A stretch of 8,069 nucleotides of DNA, taken from Ruminococcaceae bacterium UBA5396 (GTDB taxonomy: Bacteria; Bacillota; Clostridia; Oscillospirales; Acutalibacteraceae). Position 1 is the stretch's first letter. Each line of letters opens with the position of its first letter. Positions 1-7,349 of the stretch are shown in pieces. The stretch spans positions 8,565-16,633 of the forward strand of contig DHOG01000083.1 of assembly GCA_002410715.1 (NCBI GenBank), read 5' to 3'. The notes under the pieces are model-generated. The model saw nothing but the letters and a program-made list of their open reading frames with translations. It did not search any database and had not been told where the DNA came from. A program made the position numbers and the translations under genes.

Positions 1-2189
1 ATATCATCGCCTACCGGAGCATAGTTTGGTGAAAGTCTTAACACCCTATCACTGGTGTTTCCTACACCGGGAAACGGGTTGTTTTCTACGCCCCAACCAC
101 TGACCGCATTGGCTCTTATCGCCTCAAAGTACACTTTGCCCGGCTCTCCATCCTCAAAGGTGATGGTAACATCGCTCGAGAGGTTATTGTCTCTTGCCTC
201 AATTGCCGCAGCCAATGCAATCAAAATGTTATCCATTCTGGTTTTTGTTGCAGCAGAAATCTTTTCGAATTCCTCCGACGGAATACGACTCTCAATAATT
301 TGCTGTACCACTGTAATGTCATCTTCATGATCAACAGTGACATTTTCCGGATCGGGCAATGAATTAATCAGGGCTTCTGCATAGTTGCTGTCCAGTAGTC
401 CGACCGAAATATCTTTGAAAATTTCTGATAACAATCCTGTTCGGACCACAAGCCGTGCATTGTCAAAAAGTGTAGTTGCTCCCGGATTTTTATACACAAC
501 TTTAGCAGAATTCCCGTCGTTATCCACACCGCTGACCTTGTATACATAACATCCGAGCTCAAAATCAAATTCAAATATAAAGTCTACCCAGGTTTCCTGC
601 TTAAACGTAACAGAGGCATCTCCTTCGATATAATTCTCGGCAACCGGCGCTTTATTTGGTTGGGTTATATCAAGATATTGTCCATTACGTCCACCTGTAT
701 ATAGCTCAGCAGGATTTTTTCCGTTGATGCCTATCCAAAAAAATAAGTCTTCTTTATCAAATTTAAAAATTGGACCGGTAAGGTTGCTCGTAAAGTCCGA
801 ATTAATAAACATTTTACCAGATATCGAAACCATCTGGCCATTATCCGGCAACATTCCATTTGTTTCATAATAAGAGTAACCGGATCGCGTTCCTTTTTCC
901 GCCCAGTAGTCGGCAGTGTTTACAGTATCGTAAAAATATTTGCCGGAACGGATTGCAGTAATTGCATTCAGCAGTGTCTCGCTGTTGGTAACCTTTACCT
1001 GCTGTTCCGGAGTAAGTCCCTGATACTGTGCGTACAGTCCTTCCAAATCAGCAAGTAAATCAGGGTTTTCCTTAAGCGAATAGGGTACAAGCGTATCAAT
1101 CGCATCTACAATTGCTTTTGTGTTGCCCATATGATACTCGCTCGCATCATACTGCACAGTGAAATCCGCATAATAATCCGGGTACCGACGGGCGTGCGTC
1201 TGATCTGAATAGCGGCAGCCGAAAGCGAGGTTGATTTTGAATGCGCTGTCAGAGGGAGTCAGCAATGGAAAGCGGAAGGTGTACGTTTTAATTTCGCTGT
1301 CGATGTTCAAATTCAGAGTAAGATCCACATAAGATTTGTTATCTATATAAAACATGCGGTAATCGATCCATTGTTCTGCTTCTGTAAGCCCGTCAGTCTT
1401 AGCCCCAAAGTCAGCCGCGGCTGAAGCTAATACTTCTGTGTCGGTGATTTTATTGCCGTTTTCGTCAACCAAGAAGCTTTGAAGCTTTGTGCTCGAAACA
1501 GTAGAGAGTGGATATTCGGAAATTCCCCCGCCGTACGAAGCGGAAATTACCTCTCCCTCGCTATTGCGTGTAAGTGTTAGTGTCAGAGCGCCTGATGCAT
1601 TACTGGTTCTATATAACAATAAACCTGCGCTATTGTTATACCCTAATGCGAAGTTGGTACCAAAATAGGTATCAATGACACTACCGTCTGGTTGCAATTC
1701 GCTTTTTTTATGTGAGAAAAATGTAGTAGCTGCTCTCATGTTGTTTGTTGCGCTTCCGCTCCCCATACTGCTCATATAGGTCAGTGTTCGTTTTCCGGAA
1801 ACCTCCGTCACCGGATAGAACAGAGACTCATCCGCATCCATATACGGCAAAGGTTCAATTATCGTTTCGCGGGCGCCAGATGATTTGTCTGGCTGTCCGT
1901 CGCGCAGAACCTGACCGGTATATCCATGTGCGTCAGTTTCAAGATAAAAGTATTTTTTGTTCTTTGCCTGGCTCGTCCATGAGAACAGGTTTGGTACATT
2001 TGAAATACTCTGGGCATTCGCACCTACATTTTCTGCGGTAAATTCACTGATCTTATATGTGTATGCGTCACCTGTCGGCGGTGCCGCCGAAACATGGACC
2101 AGAACACCCGACGCCAAAATTGTCAGCGCCAACAAAATCGGCAGCATGCGCTTTTCAACACGCAGCAGAATGCGCTTTTTGACACTCAT
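1..2189 (-). CDS. Large secreted multidomain surface protein, 3' end outside window
   Basis: I read 729 codons with no stop in this frame from the ATG at 2189 to the left edge, so the C-terminus is missing. The start is fixed by an AGGAGG site six bases upstream. Residues 1-36 form a signal peptide: a basic start (MSVKKR), a hydrophobic core and a VSA-A cleavage site. Residues about 37-340 are a beta-rich region of no family I recognise. Residues about 350-405 are a helical module containing LTPEQQVKVTN, a pattern seen in many clostridial surface proteins. Residues about 405-595 look like a concanavalin/LamG-type beta-sandwich. Residues about 596-668 are a second helical module, and a further beta domain starts with DVTITFEDGEPG. 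No catalytic motif, dockerin or anchor is visible in the part present. It is the last gene seen in the operon, 78 bases after its neighbour. A role in adhesion or glycan binding is inference; the secreted multidomain architecture is well supported. Confidence 0.85.
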   Translation of the reverse strand, partial: MSVKKRILLRVEKRMLPILLALTILASGVLVHVSAAPPTGDAYTYKISEFTAENVGANAQSISNVPNLFSWTSQAKNKKYFYLETDAHGYTGQVLRDGQPDKSSGARETIIEPLPYMDADESLFYPVTEVSGKRTLTYMSSMGSGSATNNMRAATTFFSHKKSELQPDGSVIDTYFGTNFALGYNNSAGLLLYRTSNASGALTLTLTRNSEGEVISASYGGGISEYPLSTVSSTKLQSFLVDENGNKITDTEVLASAAADFGAKTDGLTEAEQWIDYRMFYIDNKSYVDLTLNLNIDSEIKTYTFRFPLLTPSDSAFKINLAFGCRYSDQTHARRYPDYYADFTVQYDASEYHMGNTKAIVDAIDTLVPYSLKENPDLLADLEGLYAQYQGLTPEQQVKVTNSETLLNAITAIRSGKYFYDTVNTADYWAEKGTRSGYSYYETNGMLPDNGQMVSISGKMFINSDFTSNLTGPIFKFDKEDLFFWIGINGKNPAELYTGGRNGQYLDITQPNKAPVAENYIEGDASVTFKQETWVDFIFEFDFELGCYVYKVSGVDNDGNSAKVVYKNPGATTLFDNARLVVRTGLLSEIFKDISVGLLDSNYAEALINSLPDPENVTVDHEDDITVVQQIIESRIPSEEFEKISAATKTRMDNILIALAAAIEARDNNLSSDVTITFEDGEPGKVYFEAIRANAVSGWGVENNPFPGVGNTSDRVLRLSPNYAPVGDD

Positions 2190-2195
2190 ATGTTT

Positions 2196-2201
2196 CCTCC
2201 T
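2196..2201 (-). promoter_or_regulatory. Ribosome binding site of the large secreted protein
   Basis: The minus strand reads AGGAGG, a perfect Shine-Dalgarno core, six bases before the ATG at 2189-2187. It decides the start of a gene whose other end is outside the window, and it places the signal peptide exactly at the N-terminus. Confidence 0.85.
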
Positions 2202-2210
2202 AATCTCGTT

Positions 2211-2229
2211 GTAAACACAACGTGTTCAC
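2211..2229 (-). promoter_or_regulatory. Intergenic inverted repeat (hairpin or operator)
   Basis: The minus strand reads GTGAACAC-GTT-GTGTTTAC, an 8-base inverted repeat around a 3-base centre with one G-U pair in RNA. It lies in the 78-base gap before the large secreted gene, about ten bases upstream of that gene's Shine-Dalgarno site. No U-run follows, so it is not an intrinsic terminator. It could be a repressor operator, a translation-modulating stem or an mRNA-processing site. The symmetry is seen; the role is not known. Confidence 0.45.
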
Positions 2230-2267
2230 ATAGCGCGTCAGCCATACCACTTATATAAAAACAAGAA

Positions 2268-3839
2268 TTAATATTTCCATTCATTTATATAATCAGGTAT
2301 CGGCTGGTTCCAGTTTCCTTCAATTTCATTGTCAAAATCTCCGCCGAAATCATCAGTCAGCTTGATAACCGTGAGATTATCAATATATACCGAGGTCTCA
2401 AGCGTAGCTATACCTACACTGCCTTTTGCAAAAATTTGTTGACCGATTGATTTATCGCTCTCTCCAGTATCGGTAACCTCAAGAACCTTTTCACCGTCCC
2501 AATATGCAGTCAGTACGTTGTCAAAAACGCGCAGTGCCATGTTATGGGTTTTACCATCCCCGAGGCACAAATATTCGGGATCTTCGAACAATTCACGTAA
2601 ATCAACTGTAGCAAGTGTAAGGCCCAAAGCCTTATAATCATTACCCAAATAGCTACGCTTGTTTATTGCCATCTTATATCCTGCATAAATTGATACGAAA
2701 TAATCTCTGTTTCCGTAAACCGGAATATCCATATGCCGTGCATACAGTTTGACCATATTTTTTGCATTAAGCTCATCAGGATTGCAGTCCTCTGAAAATT
2801 CAAGGTCAACACTAACTATATAATCCGTCCATTTCTGATCCCCTACAAAATCCTCTGAGTCATTAAAGTTTTTAAACCACTTACGGTTTCCGTTTATGTT
2901 CACTATTTCATAGTTTTGGGGCTTAGACCAGATGGGATTGGTAACAGTAGCGGGTGTGTTTCTAAAATCTCCATCCGAAAATGTTTCGCGCAAAAGTGTG
3001 TCTGGGAGCACTGGAGGATCTTCCTCAACATATTCCTCCTCAGGCTCTTCCTCATCTTCGCCGTCCTGCCCTTCCTGGTACGTGCCAATTCCTTTTACTG
3101 TAAGTTCTGAAAAATCACCGCAAACGAAAGCCGACTGGGACGATGAGTTGGCAGCAATACCTACATACAGCGGGCCGCTTGCGCGAAGCCCCACGCCATA
3201 TTGGAAGTTAATCCATGTTTCATCATTTCCACAGCGATAGGACAAACGAACCGTATTTCCCTTTTTATTCATACGCATGTGTACCGGATAACTAATCTCA
3301 TTGGAATACTGTACATAGGTGGTATCGCCGGATTGCGTACGGTATACAGCCATAATCCTTTTCCCGCGCACCTGAATAAAAACATGAGAATCATCAGTCT
3401 CAAGACCGGAGCGAAACATCATTCCGATCGACGCCTTTGCGTGAGACTCTGAACCGGGGCGGGAATAGGGAGCACTGTCTACAGTTAAAACAGTTTCAAT
3501 ATAGTCATCGCCGGTGTCCTTGACGTTATACTTTTTATAGGCAAATGCTACATCGTCGTTGCTCATCCATGGTACATACGCATTGGTTTCAATATGATAT
3601 CCCCCGTTAGCTTCGGCTCCCTGCAAAAGCACTGATTCGGGATCATACAATGGCTGTTTGTCAACCACCTGTTCTGCATCGGAGTTTAGGGTAATCAGCG
3701 TAAGCTCAGGGTTTTTCTCGTCTATTTCTCCATTGGCTGATGCAAATATTTGTGACATAAGTACAACTAGCAGTAAAATCATAGATATAAGAGACACGAT
3801 TTTTACGGGTTTTGTAATCCCCGACATGAATCTTTTCAT
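2268..3839 (-). CDS. Secreted protein with two lectin-like beta-sandwich domains
   Basis: This is a complete 523-residue protein. An AAAGGAG site (3848-3854) precedes the ATG, and the gene begins 20 bases after the cohesin-like gene ends, which argues for co-transcription. Residues about 10-36 are hydrophobic and end in FASA-NG: a signal peptide, or an uncleaved N-terminal anchor. Residues about 60-250 are beta-rich with alternating hydrophobic strands, resembling concanavalin-A-like folds of the LamG/DUF1349 kind. An acidic linker rich in Glu and Asp (about 255-272) follows. Residues about 280-500 form a second beta-sandwich, with motifs such as LRVFDNVLTAYWDGEKVLEV and VYIDNLTVIKL that recall DUF1080/LamG domains. 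No glycosidase active-site motif is evident, so binding is more likely than catalysis. No LPXTG motif or C-terminal transmembrane segment is present; the protein ends in an aromatic tail (YINEWKY). I infer a carbohydrate-binding role; the exact family is unproven. Confidence 0.85.
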   Translation of the reverse strand: MKRFMSGITKPVKIVSLISMILLLVVLMSQIFASANGEIDEKNPELTLITLNSDAEQVVDKQPLYDPESVLLQGAEANGGYHIETNAYVPWMSNDDVAFAYKKYNVKDTGDDYIETVLTVDSAPYSRPGSESHAKASIGMMFRSGLETDDSHVFIQVRGKRIMAVYRTQSGDTTYVQYSNEISYPVHMRMNKKGNTVRLSYRCGNDETWINFQYGVGLRASGPLYVGIAANSSSQSAFVCGDFSELTVKGIGTYQEGQDGEDEEEPEEEYVEEDPPVLPDTLLRETFSDGDFRNTPATVTNPIWSKPQNYEIVNINGNRKWFKNFNDSEDFVGDQKWTDYIVSVDLEFSEDCNPDELNAKNMVKLYARHMDIPVYGNRDYFVSIYAGYKMAINKRSYLGNDYKALGLTLATVDLRELFEDPEYLCLGDGKTHNMALRVFDNVLTAYWDGEKVLEVTDTGESDKSIGQQIFAKGSVGIATLETSVYIDNLTVIKLTDDFGGDFDNEIEGNWNQPIPDYINEWKY

Positions 3840-3859
3840 ACGGCTAACTCCTTTCTCCG

Positions 3860-5611
3860 TTATTTCATAATAATCTTCTTTTTGTAGTACAGGTGGTAAT
3901 AAGCCTGCAGTCCTTCAAATAGTACTAATGAAACAACAAATATCATGGTAACAATTGGTACAGCAATGCTACCTTTGCCTTTAATTGATCCGGATGCGGA
4001 TTTGTTATCATCATCTCTGTCAACACCAGTAGGTATGGTAGTTTCACTATGATTCGTTGACTCTGTTGTGCTATCCGTATTGTCGGTATCACTTGCCGTT
4101 GTTTCGGACGTATCTGATTCAGTATGATCTGGATCTGGCTCAGTCACATCTGCATTCTGCGACGCAAGGTATGTGGCTCGTGTCAACAGCTTATTCAACA
4201 AATCGTATTCCTTGCTCAACATAGTCTGCACATCGGGTTCTAATATTCCGTACACTTCCATCGCGACTAGTATATCTACCTTATCATCAGCTGTAATACT
4301 CTTTTCTGTTTGAGATAAAAGCCAACTGTTTGCTGTTCGATATTTATCAGCAGCAAGCTCTGATGGCGTGGGACCTTCGCCCTGCTCCTCAATAAGAGCC
4401 TCAACCTTTTCCATCAAATTTTCAAGAATTATACGCTCAGCCGACAAAAAATCACCGACATAAGGGTTCAGCCCGGACAGCATATTCAAGGAGCTCAACG
4501 CTTGATTTAATCCCGCATAATGATCAGGTAGCATATCGCTCTCTTTAAGCTTTAGAAATGCTGTATACGTTTTTTTGAAACCGTCTGCATAATCCTGGGC
4601 TTCTTCGCGTTGCAGACGCTCCTCTTCCTCGGCCTTTTTTCGATCCTCTTCCGCTTTTTTTAAAGCGGTAATTCGTGTTTTCATATTTTTGAGCTTTATA
4701 TTATAAGAGAATATCTCATTTTTTGCTGCAGCGCTAAGTTTTTGAAAGTCATCGTAAGCTGTATTGATGTCGGTCTCATCTGTCAGCGAAACATTTTCAA
4801 CAGCAAGAGATAAGACACGGCTATGCTTATTAATATAATTACTGATTTCTTCATCTACCGGCTTTTTTGAAGCTTCATGTTTCAGCTCATCATATTTAAC
4901 CTGGGCATTAAACAGCTTTTGATAGTTGCTTACCAAAGCTTTCTGAACATTTGTTAAAAGCGAATAGCGATATGCCGCATAGTTGATTTTCTGCAAGCAC
5001 TCCCCAGTATATGTAACAGTACCTATTGCCTCAATTGCGTCATAGGCAGCCTTGACCATCGGATCATTATTCTCTGATATATTTATTGCTTTTACTGCAG
5101 GGTTTGCACCGCTTATTGATATATCATCGTATGAGATATTTGAACCGGAACCTGACGCATCGTATAATTCATTAACCTTCACATTAATATTCGTACTACC
5201 GGTAACGCCACCAAGTACGCGAAATGTCATGGTGTACAGCGTAGCCTTAGCGGCTATTTGAACTGATGACGAACCGGACCACGCCAAATTGACTAAAGCG
5301 GAGGCTTCATTGTGGTATAAAGTTGTAGAGCTCAGTTCCAGTATACTTGACACTACCGGCGAGTCAATATATGTCAATTTAGTTTTATCATAGCTTACTG
5401 ACAAGGATATTCCTGCGATGCGGGTAATATCTGCACCTACAGCTTCCAGGCCTATTGGCATCGAAATAGTAGAACCACCCGTTGCTGAGATCGGAGTATT
5501 CCCCACGGTGATTTTTGCCGTTTGTGCTGCAGCTGATACCGTCAGACTCGGAACTGCCGTCAAAACAAGCAGTAATATCACCGCGCACAATGGTCGAAAG
5601 GCTTTGTTCAT
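3860..5611 (-). CDS. Membrane-anchored cohesin-like domain protein with helical repeats
   Basis: This is a complete 583-residue protein with an AAAGGGG site before its ATG. Residues 1-28 are a signal peptide (cleavage near VSA-AA). Residues about 31-172 match the cohesin pattern: AKITVGNTPISATGGSTISM, then ISLSVSYDKTKLTYID, then LYTMTFRVLGG and a late VNELYD strand. Cohesins bind dockerins and assemble cellulosome-like complexes, but single cohesin-like domains also occur in non-cellulosomal surface proteins. Residues about 180-480 hold four degenerate helical repeats (VKAAYDAIEAI... ALVSNYQKLFNAQ is the clearest), with a charged coiled-coil stretch near 318-340 (KKAEEDRKKAEEEERLQREE). A Thr/Ser/Asp-rich linker (about 487-547), probably spanning the cell wall, leads to a C-terminal transmembrane helix (about 549-570) and a basic tail KKKIIMK. 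No LPXTG motif is present, so anchoring is by the membrane. It sits between the solute-binding lipoprotein and the lectin-like protein. The domain call is good; the binding partner is unknown. Confidence 0.87.
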   Translation of the reverse strand: MNKAFRPLCAVILLLVLTAVPSLTVSAAAQTAKITVGNTPISATGGSTISMPIGLEAVGADITRIAGISLSVSYDKTKLTYIDSPVVSSILELSSTTLYHNEASALVNLAWSGSSSVQIAAKATLYTMTFRVLGGVTGSTNINVKVNELYDASGSGSNISYDDISISGANPAVKAINISENNDPMVKAAYDAIEAIGTVTYTGECLQKINYAAYRYSLLTNVQKALVSNYQKLFNAQVKYDELKHEASKKPVDEEISNYINKHSRVLSLAVENVSLTDETDINTAYDDFQKLSAAAKNEIFSYNIKLKNMKTRITALKKAEEDRKKAEEEERLQREEAQDYADGFKKTYTAFLKLKESDMLPDHYAGLNQALSSLNMLSGLNPYVGDFLSAERIILENLMEKVEALIEEQGEGPTPSELAADKYRTANSWLLSQTEKSITADDKVDILVAMEVYGILEPDVQTMLSKEYDLLNKLLTRATYLASQNADVTEPDPDHTESDTSETTASDTDNTDSTTESTNHSETTIPTGVDRDDDNKSASGSIKGKGSIAVPIVTMIFVVSLVLFEGLQAYYHLYYKKKIIMK

Positions 5612-5632
5612 ATGAATGCCCCTTTCTGCTTC

Positions 5633-5657
5633 ATACGATCGTATTTTTTCATACGAT
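5633..5657 (-). promoter_or_regulatory. Repeated palindromic element between binding-protein and cohesin-like genes
   Basis: On the minus strand ATCGTATGAA occurs twice, 18 bases apart, with an inverted copy (ATACGAT) between them. This gives a 7-bp hairpin, ATCGTAT-GAAAAA-ATACGAT (5657-5638), overlapping a perfect 12-bp palindrome ATACGATCGTAT (5633-5644). It lies in the 62-base gap just after the solute-binding protein gene. There is no U-run after the stem, so it is not a standard terminator. It could stabilise the upstream mRNA, a known way for binding-protein genes to be expressed above their neighbours, or be a regulator binding site. Its function is inferred. Confidence 0.55.
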
Positions 5658-5673
5658 TTTATTACATTTCCTA

Positions 5674-7278
5674 TTATTCTGTAGGTGGAGTATATGCATC
5701 TGTCTGTTTTTTGACCTCAGCCATAACTTTTTCAATTCCAGCATCTTTAAGCTTGTTGGTGTACTGATTATATGTATTCATATAATTCTTTCCATCCACT
5801 CCACATATAAGTCTGTCATGAAATTCCATCCTGACACTTTTGATATTACCAATTTCAGATTGAATCTTGCTGGAGTCAACTCTAAAGCGGTACAATGGGG
5901 TTTTGTAAAAGCTCTTTTTCTTTTCCTTGTAGACGTTCTTCACGTAGTCTGCCTGACCTTCAGCAATATTGGGCGTACGGTAGGTCAGAAACACATTGCC
6001 CATAACCCAGTGAGGTTTTCCGTATGGGAGGGTGTTTGCAGGCTGAACTGTATATCCATTACCGATAGCAAGATCACCCTCAAGGGTATAATGCTCACCC
6101 TCAATACCGTATACCAACATGTTCAACACCTCATTACCGGGGGTACCTATGGGTGAGCGAAGCAATTCTAAAAGCTGTACTGCTTTATCAGGATGCTTGG
6201 ATGAAAATGGAACACATAAATAGGCATTCTGTCCACCGAATGAAGTTGTTCCACGGGCGTTGTGACTTCCGTCCTTGGGCTCAACATTTATATAATATTG
6301 CTCCAAATATCCGTCAGCATCATTAACCTCAAGAATTCCACGATCTTTATCATTCAGATTAAACCAGTTTCCATTTGTATGCATTGTGATGGGGGGAAGA
6401 CGTGAACCGGTAGCGCCACCTGTTATTAAAACATCCTTTGTAATATATCCGTCCTGATACCATTTTGATGCATACTCTAAAAACAACTTGAATTCATCTG
6501 TAAATGCCATATGAGTTAATTCAATTTTACCGTCATTGAATAATTTATAGGAAATCGGTGTATTTGAGCTTATAGAGCCATATCCACGTGGAACCAGATA
6601 ATTATATAAATTCTGAATATCAATGCATTTCGTAACGGTATCGGTATCAACCATACCCTCGCTGAAAATTTTCTGGAAGTACTTATCTAAAACCTTATAT
6701 ACTTCCTTGGTGGTTGTGGGGCTTTTTGCACAGGCTGCTCGAAAAGCATCAACATCGAAATATTCCATAAGGCTTTCTGGGATTTTAACAATACTGGATT
6801 CCGAGGCAAACGGCTGCAGGTTAGGTATTGCATACAGCTTACCGTCGTCCGCCATGCCGGAATCGTATTCATCCTGGAAGTCTTCTTTCCACTCTTTCCA
6901 CAGGTTCGGCGTGTCCTCTTTCGTAATATAATCATTCAACGGTGTATAAGATCTGTTCTTGAGCTCTGCCTCCATATTCACAAGATAGCCTGTAAATGCA
7001 ATGTCAATTTCTTCCTTTGCGGCCATCTTCTGCGTCCATGTATCGGCGTTAAACTCAACCAATTCAACTTTTACACCCGGCAGCAAGGTTTCAAGCTTTT
7101 TATTAACCTGCTCAAGCACTTTTGCTTCATCTTTTTGTCCATACCATGCGGTTGCCCACTTCAGAGTAACCGGTCCGTTGTTGTCCTCCGGCTTGTTGCA
7201 TCCGGATAGCACCAACGATACAATTGCACATACTACCGCCAGTAACGCAGCCAGCTTTGATAAACCTATCTTTTTCAT
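5674..7278 (-). CDS. Sugar ABC transporter solute-binding lipoprotein, LplA type with DUF3502-like C-terminus
   Basis: This is a complete 534-residue protein, in the usual length range for LplA-type binding proteins. A GGTGAG-type ribosome binding site lies about eight bases before the ATG. The N-terminus is a lipoprotein signal with lipobox LSGC, the lipidated Cys being residue 27. The mature protein would therefore be tethered to the outer face of the membrane. The early segment VTLKWATAWYGQKDEAKVLE and the following alternating alpha/beta pattern fit family 1 extracellular solute-binding proteins. The last 130-140 residues, with YRFRVDSSKIQSEIGNI and a terminal lysine-rich helix, match the DUF3502 region of LplA/LipO proteins. 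It should capture an oligosaccharide and pass it to the LplB/LplC-type permeases. The permease gene immediately upstream supports this. The substrate cannot be told from the sequence; plant or host glycan oligosaccharides are plausible. I see no frameshift or missing segment. Confidence 0.93.
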   Translation of the reverse strand: MKKIGLSKLAALLAVVCAIVSLVLSGCNKPEDNNGPVTLKWATAWYGQKDEAKVLEQVNKKLETLLPGVKVELVEFNADTWTQKMAAKEEIDIAFTGYLVNMEAELKNRSYTPLNDYITKEDTPNLWKEWKEDFQDEYDSGMADDGKLYAIPNLQPFASESSIVKIPESLMEYFDVDAFRAACAKSPTTTKEVYKVLDKYFQKIFSEGMVDTDTVTKCIDIQNLYNYLVPRGYGSISSNTPISYKLFNDGKIELTHMAFTDEFKLFLEYASKWYQDGYITKDVLITGGATGSRLPPITMHTNGNWFNLNDKDRGILEVNDADGYLEQYYINVEPKDGSHNARGTTSFGGQNAYLCVPFSSKHPDKAVQLLELLRSPIGTPGNEVLNMLVYGIEGEHYTLEGDLAIGNGYTVQPANTLPYGKPHWVMGNVFLTYRTPNIAEGQADYVKNVYKEKKKSFYKTPLYRFRVDSSKIQSEIGNIKSVRMEFHDRLICGVDGKNYMNTYNQYTNKLKDAGIEKVMAEVKKQTDAYTPPTE

Positions 7279-7349
7279 ACAGGTCTCACCTTTCCGATTA
7301 ATTCACGATCATAAAATTTATAAAGCTTATCTTAGGCGTGTATAAAGAC

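Noticed and set aside
508..528. DNDGN motif in the large secreted protein, resembling half of a dockerin calcium loop
   Set aside because: It lacks the following loop residues, the helix and the second copy that a dockerin needs, and it lies inside a beta-sandwich region; it is probably a beta-turn.
1745..2214. Two overlapping plus-strand open frames of 98 and 85 residues
   Set aside because: They are antisense to the signal peptide and N-terminal region of the large secreted protein, whose minus-strand frame is open throughout with a perfect ribosome binding site.
5638..5657. Intrinsic terminator after the binding-protein gene
   Set aside because: The stem is only 7 bp and AT-rich, and it is followed by GATCGTATGAAG instead of a run of U, so termination here is unlikely.
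5515..6156. A 213-residue open frame on the plus strand
   Set aside because: It lies antisense across the start of the cohesin-like gene, the gap and the end of the binding-protein gene, has no good ribosome binding site and shows no recognisable domain; it is a shadow frame.
7279..7349. Possible internal promoter (TATAAA-like boxes) between the permease and binding-protein genes
   Set aside because: The gap is AT-rich and such matches are expected by chance; no convincing -35/-10 pair with good spacing stands out.
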